Below are positions 17,501-25,519 of a DNA stretch of 32,670 bases, one piece after another. Position 1 is the stretch's first letter. The number at the start of each line of letters is the position of its first letter. Both the position numbers and the translations under genes were made by a program. Origin of the DNA: Eubacteriales Family XIII. Incertae Sedis bacterium (GTDB taxonomy: Bacteria; Bacillota; Clostridia; Peptostreptococcales; Anaerovoracaceae); contig JAIRPE010000047.1 of assembly GCA_031257175.1 (NCBI GenBank), forward strand, positions 1-32,670, in the 5' to 3' direction. The notes below the pieces were generated by a model that saw only the letters and a program-made list of their open reading frames with translations, had not been told where the DNA came from and did no database searches.

Positions 17501-19881
17501 CGCAAGCCTCGCAAATCGGAGACGGTAATTTTGTCGCCGTGCCCTGCGGCGCTTATGTCTTGGCAGATTTTGTGAGCCGTCTCATAATGGCGTTTTGCCT
17601 TATCGAAATTGGAGACATGCGTAGCTTTGGCGCCGGAGAGCATGTTCAGCCGGAGCAGATCTAACATGTCGTCGAGATTTTCCTTAGGATTGACGCCTGC
17701 TTTATTAAAATGTTCTGTAATGGTGGAGCAGTGAGCGATTAGCGCATCCGAGTCGGCATTATAGTGCGCGTATATGCGTTTGCCGATGAGACGATGGCAT
17801 TGGCGTTTGACATCCGGGGGAATATTCTCATACAACGTGCTAAGGAGGCGCCCCGAAGAAAAAGCGTATTGGTTGAGCCTGGAATTCCAATCGAACCAAT
17901 CAACGTCGATGAAAGGGGTGGCGAGGGTCAAGGCGTCGTCCGCTTTTTCAGAACCTTCAAAAATGATTTCCAAAGTTTCTCGACTCATATACGCGCCTAC
18001 GCATAACAGGAGATGCAACACGGATTTCGCCTCATCGCTTAGGGCGGCGTAGATGTGGGTTATATCGGGCCCTTCGGCAAAATTGGGATTTTCATCTAAA
18101 TCATGGTCTAAAACCCAATTGTTTTGCTTTTCGTCGAAAACGATGCTCTTTGTTCTGTACAGGGCTTTCAAATACACAGCTATGTCGCGGATCTGGCCTT
18201 CGGTATGGCTTATGATATGCCTGGCCAGTTCCGTGGCCAAACGTCTCTCCATGGGGAACGCGTCCATGATGATGTCTGAGGCTTCAGCAGTGGTGGGTGG
18301 GGTCAGCGACAGCTTGAGCAACTTGGCGCGATTGTAATTCAGACCGTTTAAATGCTCATTTAAAACGGAACCCGCAAGCGCGTCGGCGTTCCTGTAGTCG
18401 GTACTCCTGTAGGAAATCAGAAATAGGCAGTTGCACAGCTCGCTGCTGTTTATGGCGGCGAATATGAGCCGTAGGCAAGCCCTGTCCGAAAGCTGCATGT
18501 TGTCGAAGATAAAAACGCATGGGTAAGGCAGGTTGCACAAAACTTGAATGAAAGAACCGAAGGTCTGTTCCAACCTGAACTTGTTTTCCATGACGTCGGA
18601 CAACCGTTCGTAGGACGGATCGTTCGAATTTACGGAAGGCAAGTTCAGCGCGTTTCGTAGGCTCGGCAGTATTTGAGCCAATAAATTTACATTATCGCCT
18701 AAAAAATCCAACAATTGGCCCCTAAAGGCGGAAAAAGAGAGCTTCGCATTGTGCAGTTGAGCCTCCAATCCCGTAAACGCGTCGCGAAACATATGAAACG
18801 GTTCAGCATTGCCGTCGTTATCGTTAGTCCCTCGAAATATCAGGCAGAATTTGCTGCGGACGTAGCGTTCAAAAGCATCCAACAAAAAGCTCTTCCCGGA
18901 AGCTTCGGGGCCTTCCAGCAACAGCAAGGTAGCTTTTGAATCGTCTATTTCGTCAAAAGCGTCTTTCATGATCTTGAAATCCGAGTCTTTGCAGTAAAGT
19001 TTTCCGTTCGATTCCAAGCTCGAGAAAATATCGTTTTCTCCCACGCGGAATCGCGGCGCTTTTTCGCCTGTCCCCGAAGCGGGGAACGATTTAATGCGGT
19101 TTATGTCGTAGATGATGGAGTAAGCGGTTTGGTATCTGTTTTCAGGCGTTTTCTCTATCATCTTCATAATAACGTCGGATATATGCTCGCTGACGTTTTT
19201 TACGTCCTTAGGAGGCGTGGGTCTTACGGCTACGTGCCCGTGTATTAGCTCAGTCGTCGTCTTGCCCGTAAAAGGCAGGACGCCTGTGAGAATTCTGTAC
19301 ATAGTTACGCCAAGAGAATAAATGTCGCTACGCTGATCCAAAGGCTTGTTGATCCTCCCTGTCTGTTCGGGCGATATATACTCGAGCGTCCCCACGATAG
19401 ATTCCTGCCTTTGTTCTGCTCCGTTTTTTTTCAGTAACGAGATGCCGAAATCTATAAACCAAACCTGAAGGCTTTTCGGTTCGATCAGCATATTGGCAGG
19501 CTTTATATCTCTATGTATAATATGAGCCGCGTGAATCAAGGACAGCGATTCGCAGGAGTTTTCAAACAAACGTAAAAATTCGGACTCGTCGAACTCCTTG
19601 GATTTAATATAATCCTCCAGCACCACGGCGTCGTTATCTTCCGAAACGAGATATGTCTGGTTATCGTCAGTTTGAAAGATATCGATGACGTTAGAGACGC
19701 TTTTTATATGATTGGGTTTCAGGATATCGTATTCATGCCTGATCTTATACGTATCCTCAGCGTCTTTATAGGTCTTCAAAGTAACCGGCATACCGTCGCT
19801 TTTCCTTTCGGCGCGATAAATGCAGGTTGACTCGCTCTCAAACATCATTGAGACTATCGAAAAGGCTTCCGTTAACAGCAT
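14578..19881 (-). CDS. Giant hybrid Ser/Thr kinase-ATPase-GAF-histidine kinase
   Basis: A 1767-residue cytoplasmic signalling protein of the 'trifunctional Ser/Thr kinase / ATP-binding / sensor histidine kinase' type. A Hanks-type kinase domain (about residues 1-265) has lysine in VTLK, HRDIKPAN, DFG and the GTLEYISPEQ activation segment. An AAA/STAND-like ATPase follows with P-loop GPEASGKS near residue 325. A long helical, TPR-like region runs to about 1290, then a GAF domain (about 1330-1490). The histidine kinase follows, with H1522 in AHEINTPLG, an N-box NMIMNSA, DNGRGM and GGSGLGGH. There are no membrane segments. I prefer ATG 19881, with AAGGA about 10 bases upstream, over the longer TTG frame at 19902. 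The neighbouring HD-GYP regulator is the likely phosphotransfer partner. The signal sensed is unknown. Confidence 0.9.
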   Translation of the reverse strand: MLLTEAFSIVSMMFESESTCIYRAERKSDGMPVTLKTYKDAEDTYKIRHEYDILKPNHIKSVSNVIDIFQTDDNQTYLVSEDNDAVVLEDYIKSKEFDESEFLRLFENSCESLSLIHAAHIIHRDIKPANMLIEPKSLQVWFIDFGISLLKKNGAEQRQESIVGTLEYISPEQTGRINKPLDQRSDIYSLGVTMYRILTGVLPFTGKTTTELIHGHVAVRPTPPKDVKNVSEHISDVIMKMIEKTPENRYQTAYSIIYDINRIKSFPASGTGEKAPRFRVGENDIFSSLESNGKLYCKDSDFKIMKDAFDEIDDSKATLLLLEGPEASGKSFLLDAFERYVRSKFCLIFRGTNDNDGNAEPFHMFRDAFTGLEAQLHNAKLSFSAFRGQLLDFLGDNVNLLAQILPSLRNALNLPSVNSNDPSYERLSDVMENKFRLEQTFGSFIQVLCNLPYPCVFIFDNMQLSDRACLRLIFAAINSSELCNCLFLISYRSTDYRNADALAGSVLNEHLNGLNYNRAKLLKLSLTPPTTAEASDIIMDAFPMERRLATELARHIISHTEGQIRDIAVYLKALYRTKSIVFDEKQNNWVLDHDLDENPNFAEGPDITHIYAALSDEAKSVLHLLLCVGAYMSRETLEIIFEGSEKADDALTLATPFIDVDWFDWNSRLNQYAFSSGRLLSTLYENIPPDVKRQCHRLIGKRIYAHYNADSDALIAHCSTITEHFNKAGVNPKENLDDMLDLLRLNMLSGAKATHVSNFDKAKRHYETAHKICQDISAAGHGDKITVSDLRGLRKNLASCMFALGEREEALKIYEELITSAEDERERDSLFSGMIRQQMAAAEWAKIVDSIKAYLEGSGLLESDDADPALLGELEFIKYTHYVESHDVSTLMNKRISENPVVLRNGSLLATLATNALMSSNSFAYYYIYKTINYAFEHGGFPWLERAIALAAEKNAANRDYFRAQRAFDLGLAYSERNKLSQSTLWAAYSASIAHWTIPFSELPAVHQKSRQIAKMEGNPYYASFVDAIILSFNLFQGTRLSRVSRDADAASYTAGKHFLNDFKYIFDVCFRQFIRCLSGATNGLDSFDDRSFNESEFIASQGEVSWNFISIYYYPHRMQALFIHGYYQKVLDYASEMKLNYVDQELRKGFIQRFYIQFYQSMSIIKLCETDSGFLGKYLPLLYANMDILKGHAEANAGNFAPFYKLVDLEVHKLSGLRLAYISEYSLLSQQFKDMGFCYERCIIEESLAHLWSLNYEVEQYKSIQFQRTLELYRAIGAKAKVKMLSENLPENPYLSEHLSEDSLTHTTYTSTSAIASSSMDFQAILDLIGIMVSGHGMEDMVEHMLDLMIKHSFAEQALLLLNIDEELKLYNFKFTNEQRQELSYADLPISLTSIEPSAMPLRIIGYVAEKKVVAVANAADNEFGFLNDPYLTAKQPESFICLPVITNSSLLGIIYLENARLPGIFPPSRVKFLTAAAAQSGLLLQNALEVQRVTSYNIDLEKRLSSYTKQLNTLISGIAHEINTPLGVCVTLATGLQAKTEETMDSFAKQSLSKAGLNDYFQESHEGLEILMGNITRTTNLVQNFKKITVNQTAGVFDFIDLMPELGNIVDYVRPAIKNIVGSCTIQGPDTLKIYSSTGALAQIFTNMIMNSAIHAFVGMPKADCKIEIHIMDLEDSVSITYQDNGRGMTAEERDQFFIPFFTMRRSEGGSGLGGHIILSLVTQTLGGTIQIVSSPGQGCRFNMNLPKLSESAHDGGITQAQEIS

Positions 19882-19903
19882 TTCAGCACGATCCTTTCCC
19901 AAT

Positions 19904-20510
19904 CAGCGACCAAAAGGCAGAGTCCGCCTTGCTAAGCGTTTCGCCGGAGTGCTTTCCCAAAGAAGAAAAAGACCGGAGGAACGTATTCTAACGGCGAGAC
20001 GGAAACTATACCTTGGCCTGTGACCATATCCCTTAGTTGCTGCTAGCAACGAATAAAGCTTGGCCAAATAAACCCTGCGAAGTATTACATCCTAATATAA
20101 GTATAACCTGAATTAATGATATAGTCAATCGAATATTGCGAAAATAGTAGAAACAAATCGCGGATTTATTAAAGTATTGCACTAAATTACATATTAAGAC
20201 ACATTATGACATTACTGCTCAAACGAGCAAAAATAACATGGCAAAATATCGATAAAGTATACTATAAATATAAATATTGATAAATAGCAATAAAAACATA
20301 GCTCATCTAGGTTAAAAATTCGATATAAACCCTATTATTTCCCAGCATTTAATAGTTTTTTGAAAAAACATCTTGTCTAAGGGGCGTATATATGATAAAA
20401 TGATGAAGAGTTGATGATAAGGAAGGCGTGCGGTAGCCAAACGAATGGAGATTATATCGACGAATCGCATAATACCACAACCATTGCAACCAAAAGTAAA
20501 GCACCAGCCT
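19904..20510. other. AT-rich intergenic region upstream of the kinase
   Basis: Strongly AT-rich and without a convincing gene. It contains the minus-strand promoter at 20100-20128 and a weaker plus-strand candidate (TTGTCT 20373-20378, 17 bases, TAAAAT 20396-20401). The AT-rich character ends abruptly near 20505-20520. Confidence 0.5.
20100..20128 (-). promoter_or_regulatory. Sigma-A-type promoter for the kinase/HD-GYP genes
   Basis: Read on the minus strand, TTGACT (20123-20128) and TATACT (20100-20105) are separated by exactly 17 bases. This is a near-consensus -35/-10 pair in an AT-rich setting. Transcription would start near 20093, leaving a leader of about 210 bases before the kinase start. 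No other good candidate lies closer. Confidence 0.6.
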
Positions 20511-20970
20511 GGGCTTGCCAAAGGGGATCGGCGGCCTGGGGGACGGTTCGGCGGGCGCCGCCCCAGAGGACGGAATCAGGCGGATGAAATGTTTCGAGGG
20601 GCTGGCGCGGGAGGCCCGTAAGGGCTAATGCAGGGGATTATTGGGAAATGACAGGGGATTGCTTTTCAAGCGCCGACAGGCGCCCCGGGCGGGCGGCCTG
20701 TGGGGCGAGGAACCGAAAAACGGGCTTTTGCCGCCCGCTTTTCGCGGGAGACATACGGACAACTGGGGAGACGCCGCTTCGGACGGTCGGCTTTCTCGGC
20801 GCGGTGGCGCGGGAAGGCCGTCGGGGGCGCGTGACGCCGAGACGCCTTGCGGCGCGGTTCGCGCTGCGGGCGGGGCCGCGCTTTCGGCCCGTCGGCGGCG
20901 CGGGCTTCTTGGCGCCGAGGCAAGCGGCTTTGTTTTTTGCCTGAGCCAATAGAGGGGGGCATTCTCCTGA
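20511..20970. other. GC-rich stretch with no convincing gene, upstream of fliH
   Basis: Very GC-rich sequence full of short palindromes. Frames here are open on both strands only because of base composition; their translations are Arg/Gly/Ala-rich with no recognisable domain. A plus-strand frame entering near 20507 and ending in TAA at about 20629 has no start codon near its beginning and may be the tail of a lost gene. I see no tRNA or rRNA. Confidence 0.4.
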
Positions 20971-21074
20971 CGCCAATCCGCGCTTAAAATGTTGCCTTGA
21001 AGCGGATTAGCAGATACTGTCTTCCGACGTCCGCCCGATATTTTGGGCGGGACTTAGAGGAGGGCAAGTATAAG
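20971..21074 (+). repeat. Intergenic repeat copy B, upstream of fliH
   Basis: Hairpin 1 pairs AATCCGC with GCGGATT. Hairpin 2 pairs CCGCCC with GGGCGG (perfect) around GATATTTT. The 3' end is AGGAGGGCAAGTATAAG, which runs into the purine-rich ribosome site of fliH. It has the same orientation as fliH. The terminal inverted repeat is poor in this copy. Confidence 0.85.
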
Positions 21075-21080
21075 AGGGGA

Positions 21081-21097
21081 GGGCGCGGCGGGCGCCC
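21081..21097 (+). promoter_or_regulatory. Hairpin between the fliH ribosome site and start codon
   Basis: GGGCGC (21081-21086) and GCGCCC (21092-21097) form a 6-bp stem with a 5-base loop, ending directly at the ATG (21098). The SD-like GAGGGGA lies just before the stem. Linear spacing is about 17 bases, but folding the stem would place the SD beside the start codon. Confidence 0.45.
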
Positions 21098-21844
21098 ATG
21101 GAGGTTGAGTTGCACGGCAAATCTAAGGTTGTTAAATGGGGTATGCAATACGAGGTTCTGCCGGAGGTGCTGGAAGCGGTGAAGTCCGTGGCCGCGGAAA
21201 ACAAGGCGCCCTTCAGGCAGGACGAGATGGCCGAGGCCATGCAGGCCGTCCTGGACGAGTCCGCCAGGCAGGCCGAGGAGACGCGCGCGGCGGCCGAGGC
21301 CAAGGCGGCGGCGCTGTTGGAGGACGCGCGGCGGCGCGCCGAGGAATTGTCCAAGCAGGCGGAGGAGGACGGCTACAAGGCGGGCTTCGACGCGGGCGAG
21401 GCGGCGGGTCGGGAGGCCGCGGCGGCGCGGGCCGCGGAATACGTGGAGGAAATCGCGTCGCTGGCTGAGGAGATGCGCGAGATAAAGCGCGAGTTCGTCC
21501 TGGAGAACGAGAAGGAGATGGTCTGCGTCGCGCTGGAGACGGCCAACAAGGTGATGAGGCAGCAGTGCCGCGTGGACACCGACGCGGTGTCCAAGATGCT
21601 GGAGGAGGCGGTGGCCGAAAATGACGGCTCGGTGCGGCTGTACCTGTCGGAATTGCAGAACACGCTGGAGCTGCGTCTGGACAAGAACATCACCAAGAAG
21701 ATAAAGAGTTTCGCGCGGGGGCTTAAGACCGTGATGGTGTCGGAGCCTGACAGCATATTGCTGGAGACGGAGGGCGGGATAGTGGACATCGGCATTCCCA
21801 CCCAGATGGAAATGATTAAAGCGAGCCTGCTGGATGAAGATTGA
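21098..21844 (+). CDS. fliH: Flagellar export ATPase regulator FliH
   Basis: A 248-residue FliH, the stator-like partner that holds and restrains the FliI ATPase and carries it to the export gate. The central part (about residues 65-150) is a charged helical coil containing a GxxxG-type run (AGFDAGEAAGREA) typical of FliH. The C-terminal domain is related to V/F-ATPase delta subunits, with the ending GGIVDIGIPTQMEMI. It overlaps fliI by 11 bases. This is the first flagellar gene here; fliF and fliG, which normally precede it, are absent. Repeat copy B lies directly upstream. Confidence 0.9.
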   Translation: MEVELHGKSKVVKWGMQYEVLPEVLEAVKSVAAENKAPFRQDEMAEAMQAVLDESARQAEETRAAAEAKAAALLEDARRRAEELSKQAEEDGYKAGFDAGEAAGREAAAARAAEYVEEIASLAEEMREIKREFVLENEKEMVCVALETANKVMRQQCRVDTDAVSKMLEEAVAENDGSVRLYLSELQNTLELRLDKNITKKIKSFARGLKTVMVSEPDSILLETEGGIVDIGIPTQMEMIKASLLDED

Positions 21845-23147
21845 CGTCAACAAATACGTTAGGGCGATCAGGAACGCGGATTCGAGCCGTGAGTTCGGCA
21901 AGATAGACCAGGTGGTGGGCATGATGATCGAATCCAGCGGGCCTGAGTGCAAGATAGGCGACTTGTGCAGGATATACGAGGACATAAGCATGTCGGCGCA
22001 TATCAACGCGGAGGTCGTGGGGTTTCGAGGCAGCAAGGTGCTTCTCATGCCTTATGAGGAGCCCGGCGGCATAAGCGGCGGGAATCTGGTGGAATGCACC
22101 CACTCCGCTTTGAAGATAGGGGTTTCGGAGCGCATGGCTGGGCGAGTGGTGAACGCGCTGGGGCAGCCCATCGACGGGGGGGCTCCCATAGAATGGGAGG
22201 GAACCTACAAAATCCAGGGCTGCGGCTCCAACCCGCTGTCCAGGCCGAGGATAAGCGAGGTGCTGGAATTCGGCATAAAGGCCGTGGACGGGCTGCTGAC
22301 CATAGGCAAGGGCCAGCGCATGGGGATTTTCTCAGGCTCGGGCGTCGGGAAAAGCACCCTGCTGGGGATGATAGCGCGGAACGTCAAGGCGGACGTTAAC
22401 GTCATAGCGCTGGTGGGCGAGAGGGGGCGCGAGGTTCGCGAGTTTCTGGAAAGGGACTTGGGCGAGGCGGGTTTGGCCAGGACGGTGTTGGTGGTGGCCA
22501 CGTCAGACCAGCCCTCCATGCAGAGGCTCAGGTGCGCCCAGACGGCCACGGCCATAGCGGAGTTTTTCAGGGACAAGGGCAAGGACGTGCTGCTGATGAT
22601 GGACTCCCTGACCAGGTTCGCCATGGCGCAGCGCGAGATAGGCCTGGCGACGGGGGAACCGCCGGTGGCAAGAGGTTACACACCTTCTATATATTCCCTT
22701 ATGCCCAAGCTTTTGGAGCGGACGGGGAATTTTGAGAAGGGTTCCATAACGGGGATATACACAGTGCTGGTGGAGGGGGACGACGTCAATGAGCCGATTT
22801 CCGACACCGTGCGCGGCATAATAGACGGCCATATAGTGCTGTCGCGCCAGGTGGCCATGAGGAACCACTACCCGGCCATCGACGTGCTGGGCAGCGTGAG
22901 CCGCCTGATGAACGACATAGTGCCCAGGGAGCAGATGGAGACGGCGGGGGCGTTGCGCAACCTGATGGCGGTACACGAGGCGAATTACGATTTGGTGAGC
23001 ATAGGCGCTTACAAGAGCGGGACGAACCCGGCGCTGGACGAGGCTTTGGGGAAGATAACGGCCATAAACGGCTTCCTGCGGCAGAAAGTGGAGGAGCGGT
23101 TCGATTTTGGGGAAAGCGTCAGGATGATGGGGGAAGTCATAGCGTAG
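21834..23147 (+). CDS. fliI: Flagellum-specific ATP synthase FliI
   Basis: A 437-residue export ATPase that powers unfolding and delivery of flagellar proteins. The Walker A motif SGSGVGKST (K173), the family-specific ALVGERGREVREFLE, and the Walker B/catalytic stretch VLLMMDSLTRFAMAQRE are all present, as is the usual GYTPSIYSLMPKLLER segment. The N-terminal beta domain is short, as in FliI generally. It starts inside the end of fliH and is followed after 54 bases by fliJ. Length is normal. Confidence 0.96.
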   Translation: MKIDVNKYVRAIRNADSSREFGKIDQVVGMMIESSGPECKIGDLCRIYEDISMSAHINAEVVGFRGSKVLLMPYEEPGGISGGNLVECTHSALKIGVSERMAGRVVNALGQPIDGGAPIEWEGTYKIQGCGSNPLSRPRISEVLEFGIKAVDGLLTIGKGQRMGIFSGSGVGKSTLLGMIARNVKADVNVIALVGERGREVREFLERDLGEAGLARTVLVVATSDQPSMQRLRCAQTATAIAEFFRDKGKDVLLMMDSLTRFAMAQREIGLATGEPPVARGYTPSIYSLMPKLLERTGNFEKGSITGIYTVLVEGDDVNEPISDTVRGIIDGHIVLSRQVAMRNHYPAIDVLGSVSRLMNDIVPREQMETAGALRNLMAVHEANYDLVSIGAYKSGTNPALDEALGKITAINGFLRQKVEERFDFGESVRMMGEVIA

Positions 23148-23201
23148 AGGCGCCTTTAGACGGCGCGGAATGGAGACTAGGTTGATTATGGAGGCTTACA
23201 C

Positions 23202-23657
23202 ATGAAAAAGTTCGATTTCAAGCTGGACAAGCTGATGAGCTACAAAGAGCAGACGCTGGGGAACGAGCGCATGACCCTGGGGGCGCTTAACGGGGAGATG
23301 GAAAGGACGCAGGCGCGTCTGGACGCCCTAACGGCGGAGAAGGAGAAATGCGCGGCTGAGATGGAGGCGAAACGCGTCTCGGGGGAATTGACCCCCTTGG
23401 GGTATCAGCTTTACCATAAGTACGACGTTTTTCTAAAGGAGGAAATCAACGCAGTGAAGAGGGTTAAGGCCCAGATTCAGGCGAGGATTGATAAACAGGT
23501 GGAGGTTCTCAAGAATATCAAGCTGGAAACAAAGTCCCTGGAGACGGTAAAACAGTCGAAGCTGGCGAGTTACAGAAAGGAGGAGGTGAAAGACGCCGAG
23601 CATTTGTTGGACGAGTTCGTGAACACCGCCAGGGCGATGAGGCGCGTGAGCGTCTAG
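23202..23657 (+). CDS. fliJ: Flagellar export chaperone FliJ
   Basis: A 151-residue, highly charged protein that is almost entirely coiled coil, with the typical FliJ opening FDFKLDKLMSYKEQ. FliJ resembles the gamma stalk of F-type ATPases: it enters the FliI hexamer and links it to the export gate FlhA. GGAGG stands 7 bases before the ATG. Position right after fliI supports the call; sequence alone is only moderately distinctive. Confidence 0.85.
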   Translation: MKKFDFKLDKLMSYKEQTLGNERMTLGALNGEMERTQARLDALTAEKEKCAAEMEAKRVSGELTPLGYQLYHKYDVFLKEEINAVKRVKAQIQARIDKQVEVLKNIKLETKSLETVKQSKLASYRKEEVKDAEHLLDEFVNTARAMRRVSV

Positions 23658-23823
23658 CCGCGAGGCCGCCCTGAGGGTTCGGGAGACGAGGCGCGTCGGG
23701 GCCGGCAGGCGGCCCTGGCGGCGCGGGGATTTTGTTCTATATAAGACGACATGCGGCGGGACGCTACGTCCCCGGCCGTGGAAAGGAGAGAGGAAGAAGT
23801 AAAAAAAGAAAAGAGGTGATGTA

Positions 23824-25455
23824 TTGACGACAGGATTTTTGAACCAGGTCGCTGAGGCGAAGGCCCAAAGCGCGGCGGTCGGGCGCAGGCTCGGGGGAGG
23901 CTCCCAGGCGGAGCCGCTGTTCCGAGTGGCCATGAGCCAGGCGCTTGACAAGGCCAGGCTGAGGCAGACGCCCGTGGCCAAGGGGACGCAATCGGCTCGT
24001 GACGCCTCCGCTCAGGCGCGAGCGCCCGCAGGGGCGGCCCAGGCGGGCGTAAGGGCCGACCAGGGCGAAGCGGGACGGCTTGAGAAGGCGAGAGCCGAAG
24101 CGGGCTGGCAGGCCGCCTGGAGCCAGCCGAGGCAGGACGTGGCGGAGGAGCCGGGCAAAATCGCGGGGCGCGGCGGCGGGGAGGCGCAGGACGGAATAGA
24201 CGGCCCGCGCCTGAACGAGGCCGACGGCTCGACGGGAGCGAACGCGGCGGCGGCTCCTGACGCGGGAGACGGCTCTGCGGCGGCCTTCGGGACGATCGGC
24301 CTGGCCGCCCAGTCGGGAGACGGGGAGGCGAATCTGGCGGATCTGGAGGCGGCTTTGTTGGAACTGGCGGCGGGAAGCCCCGAAGGGGGCGCGCCGACGA
24401 GCTTGACAGAGGCGCTTTCCGAGGGAGCGGCCCTGGGGACGGCAGGCGCGGAAACGCCCGACGCGGCTCTGACAGAGCAACCGGCGGGAAGCGCGGCCGA
24501 GAGGACGTCAGCTTTTCTAAGCGCCTTGACGGCGGCGCGGACGGACGCTTCGGGAAATGACGGCACGGCGCCTGTCCAAGGCGCGGCAGGCCGCGGCTCT
24601 TCACAGACAGGGCAGGCGGCGCCGGCAGAGGCGGCGGACGGCAGCGACGGGACGCGGGGCGGCGCTAAGGGCGAGAGCCGGGAGAGCGGCGCGGCGGCCG
24701 GGACGGACGGCCTTAGAGGCCGGGACGGCGCCCTCGGGGGCGGCGCGGCGCCCATAGGCAGCGGAGGCGAGGACGGGAAGCAGGGAGCGGCGGCGTCAGC
24801 GGCGGAGACCCGACGGACGGAGGAGCCGACCGCTAAAACAGTGAAGGAAGAAGGGCCGACGGCGCCCGCGGCGCCGCGGGGCGAGGCGGCCGAAAGCCAA
24901 GCGGCGGTGCAGGCCTCGGCGTCGGGACGGACGGACGGGGCGAATGGGGCCAATAGCGCGGGCGCCACGGAGGCGCCTAAGGGAGAGGCTTACAGCCAGA
25001 TAGCCGTGAGGGTCATGGAGAACCTGGCCAACAGAGGCCCGAAACAGATCAGCATGAGCCTGTGGCCGGAGGATTTGGGCAAGATAGACATCAGCATGAA
25101 GGCGTTCCAAGGCAAGCTGGTCATCAACATCGCGGCTGAAAGCGCCAAGACCCATGAACTTTTGATGGGGCAGGTGGACAAGCTGGTGAGCGTGCTGGGC
25201 GCGAGCAATCTGCACGTGGAAAGCGTCAGCGTGGCCTCCCAGACGTCACAGCAGCAGGGCGGACAGAGCCATTACGAGCAGTACCAGCCCGCAGGCGCGG
25301 GATTGGCGGACAGGGACGGCGAGGGCAAGAGCGACGGGGGCGCGACGGGGCGCGGCGGCGACAGGAGCGGGGGCCCGAGCGCGGCTGAGGCGGCGGGAGC
25401 CGCGGCGGCAAGCGGGAGCGGGCGTTTCGGAGGCAGGCTGGACCTAACCGCGTGA
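23824..25455 (+). CDS. fliK: Flagellar hook-length control protein FliK
   Basis: A 543-residue protein. The first about 390 residues are low-complexity, rich in Ala, Gly, Glu and Asp, and act as the secreted ruler part. The C-terminal Flg_hook domain (about 395-480) has the family pattern ISMSLWPEDLGKIDISM...GKLVINIAAE and interacts with FlhB to switch export specificity when the hook is long enough. A Gly/Ser-rich tail follows. The start is TTG, supported by AGAGGTGA 5 bases upstream. Repeat-like coding sequence could vary in length between strains and so tune hook length; this is inference. Confidence 0.88.
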   Translation: MTTGFLNQVAEAKAQSAAVGRRLGGGSQAEPLFRVAMSQALDKARLRQTPVAKGTQSARDASAQARAPAGAAQAGVRADQGEAGRLEKARAEAGWQAAWSQPRQDVAEEPGKIAGRGGGEAQDGIDGPRLNEADGSTGANAAAAPDAGDGSAAAFGTIGLAAQSGDGEANLADLEAALLELAAGSPEGGAPTSLTEALSEGAALGTAGAETPDAALTEQPAGSAAERTSAFLSALTAARTDASGNDGTAPVQGAAGRGSSQTGQAAPAEAADGSDGTRGGAKGESRESGAAAGTDGLRGRDGALGGGAAPIGSGGEDGKQGAAASAAETRRTEEPTAKTVKEEGPTAPAAPRGEAAESQAAVQASASGRTDGANGANSAGATEAPKGEAYSQIAVRVMENLANRGPKQISMSLWPEDLGKIDISMKAFQGKLVINIAAESAKTHELLMGQVDKLVSVLGASNLHVESVSVASQTSQQQGGQSHYEQYQPAGAGLADRDGEGKSDGGATGRGGDRSGGPSAAEAAGAAAASGSGRFGGRLDLTA

Positions 25456-25519
25456 CGCGGGCGAGGGACGGAGCCGAGCCGAAGAAAAACGACGAGCTTC
25501 AAAGAAAGGAGGGGAGACA

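Noticed and set aside
20641-20952. 103-residue plus-strand frame
   Set aside because: Overlapping frames are open on both strands with Arg/Gly/Ala-rich content. There is no SD and no recognisable motif.
20982-21010. Sigma-28 (FliA-type) promoter inside the repeat, TAAA followed by GCGGATTA
   Set aside because: Spacing is 12-13 instead of about 15 bases, it differs between copies, and copies D and E lack TAAA. The sequence is better explained as hairpin 1.
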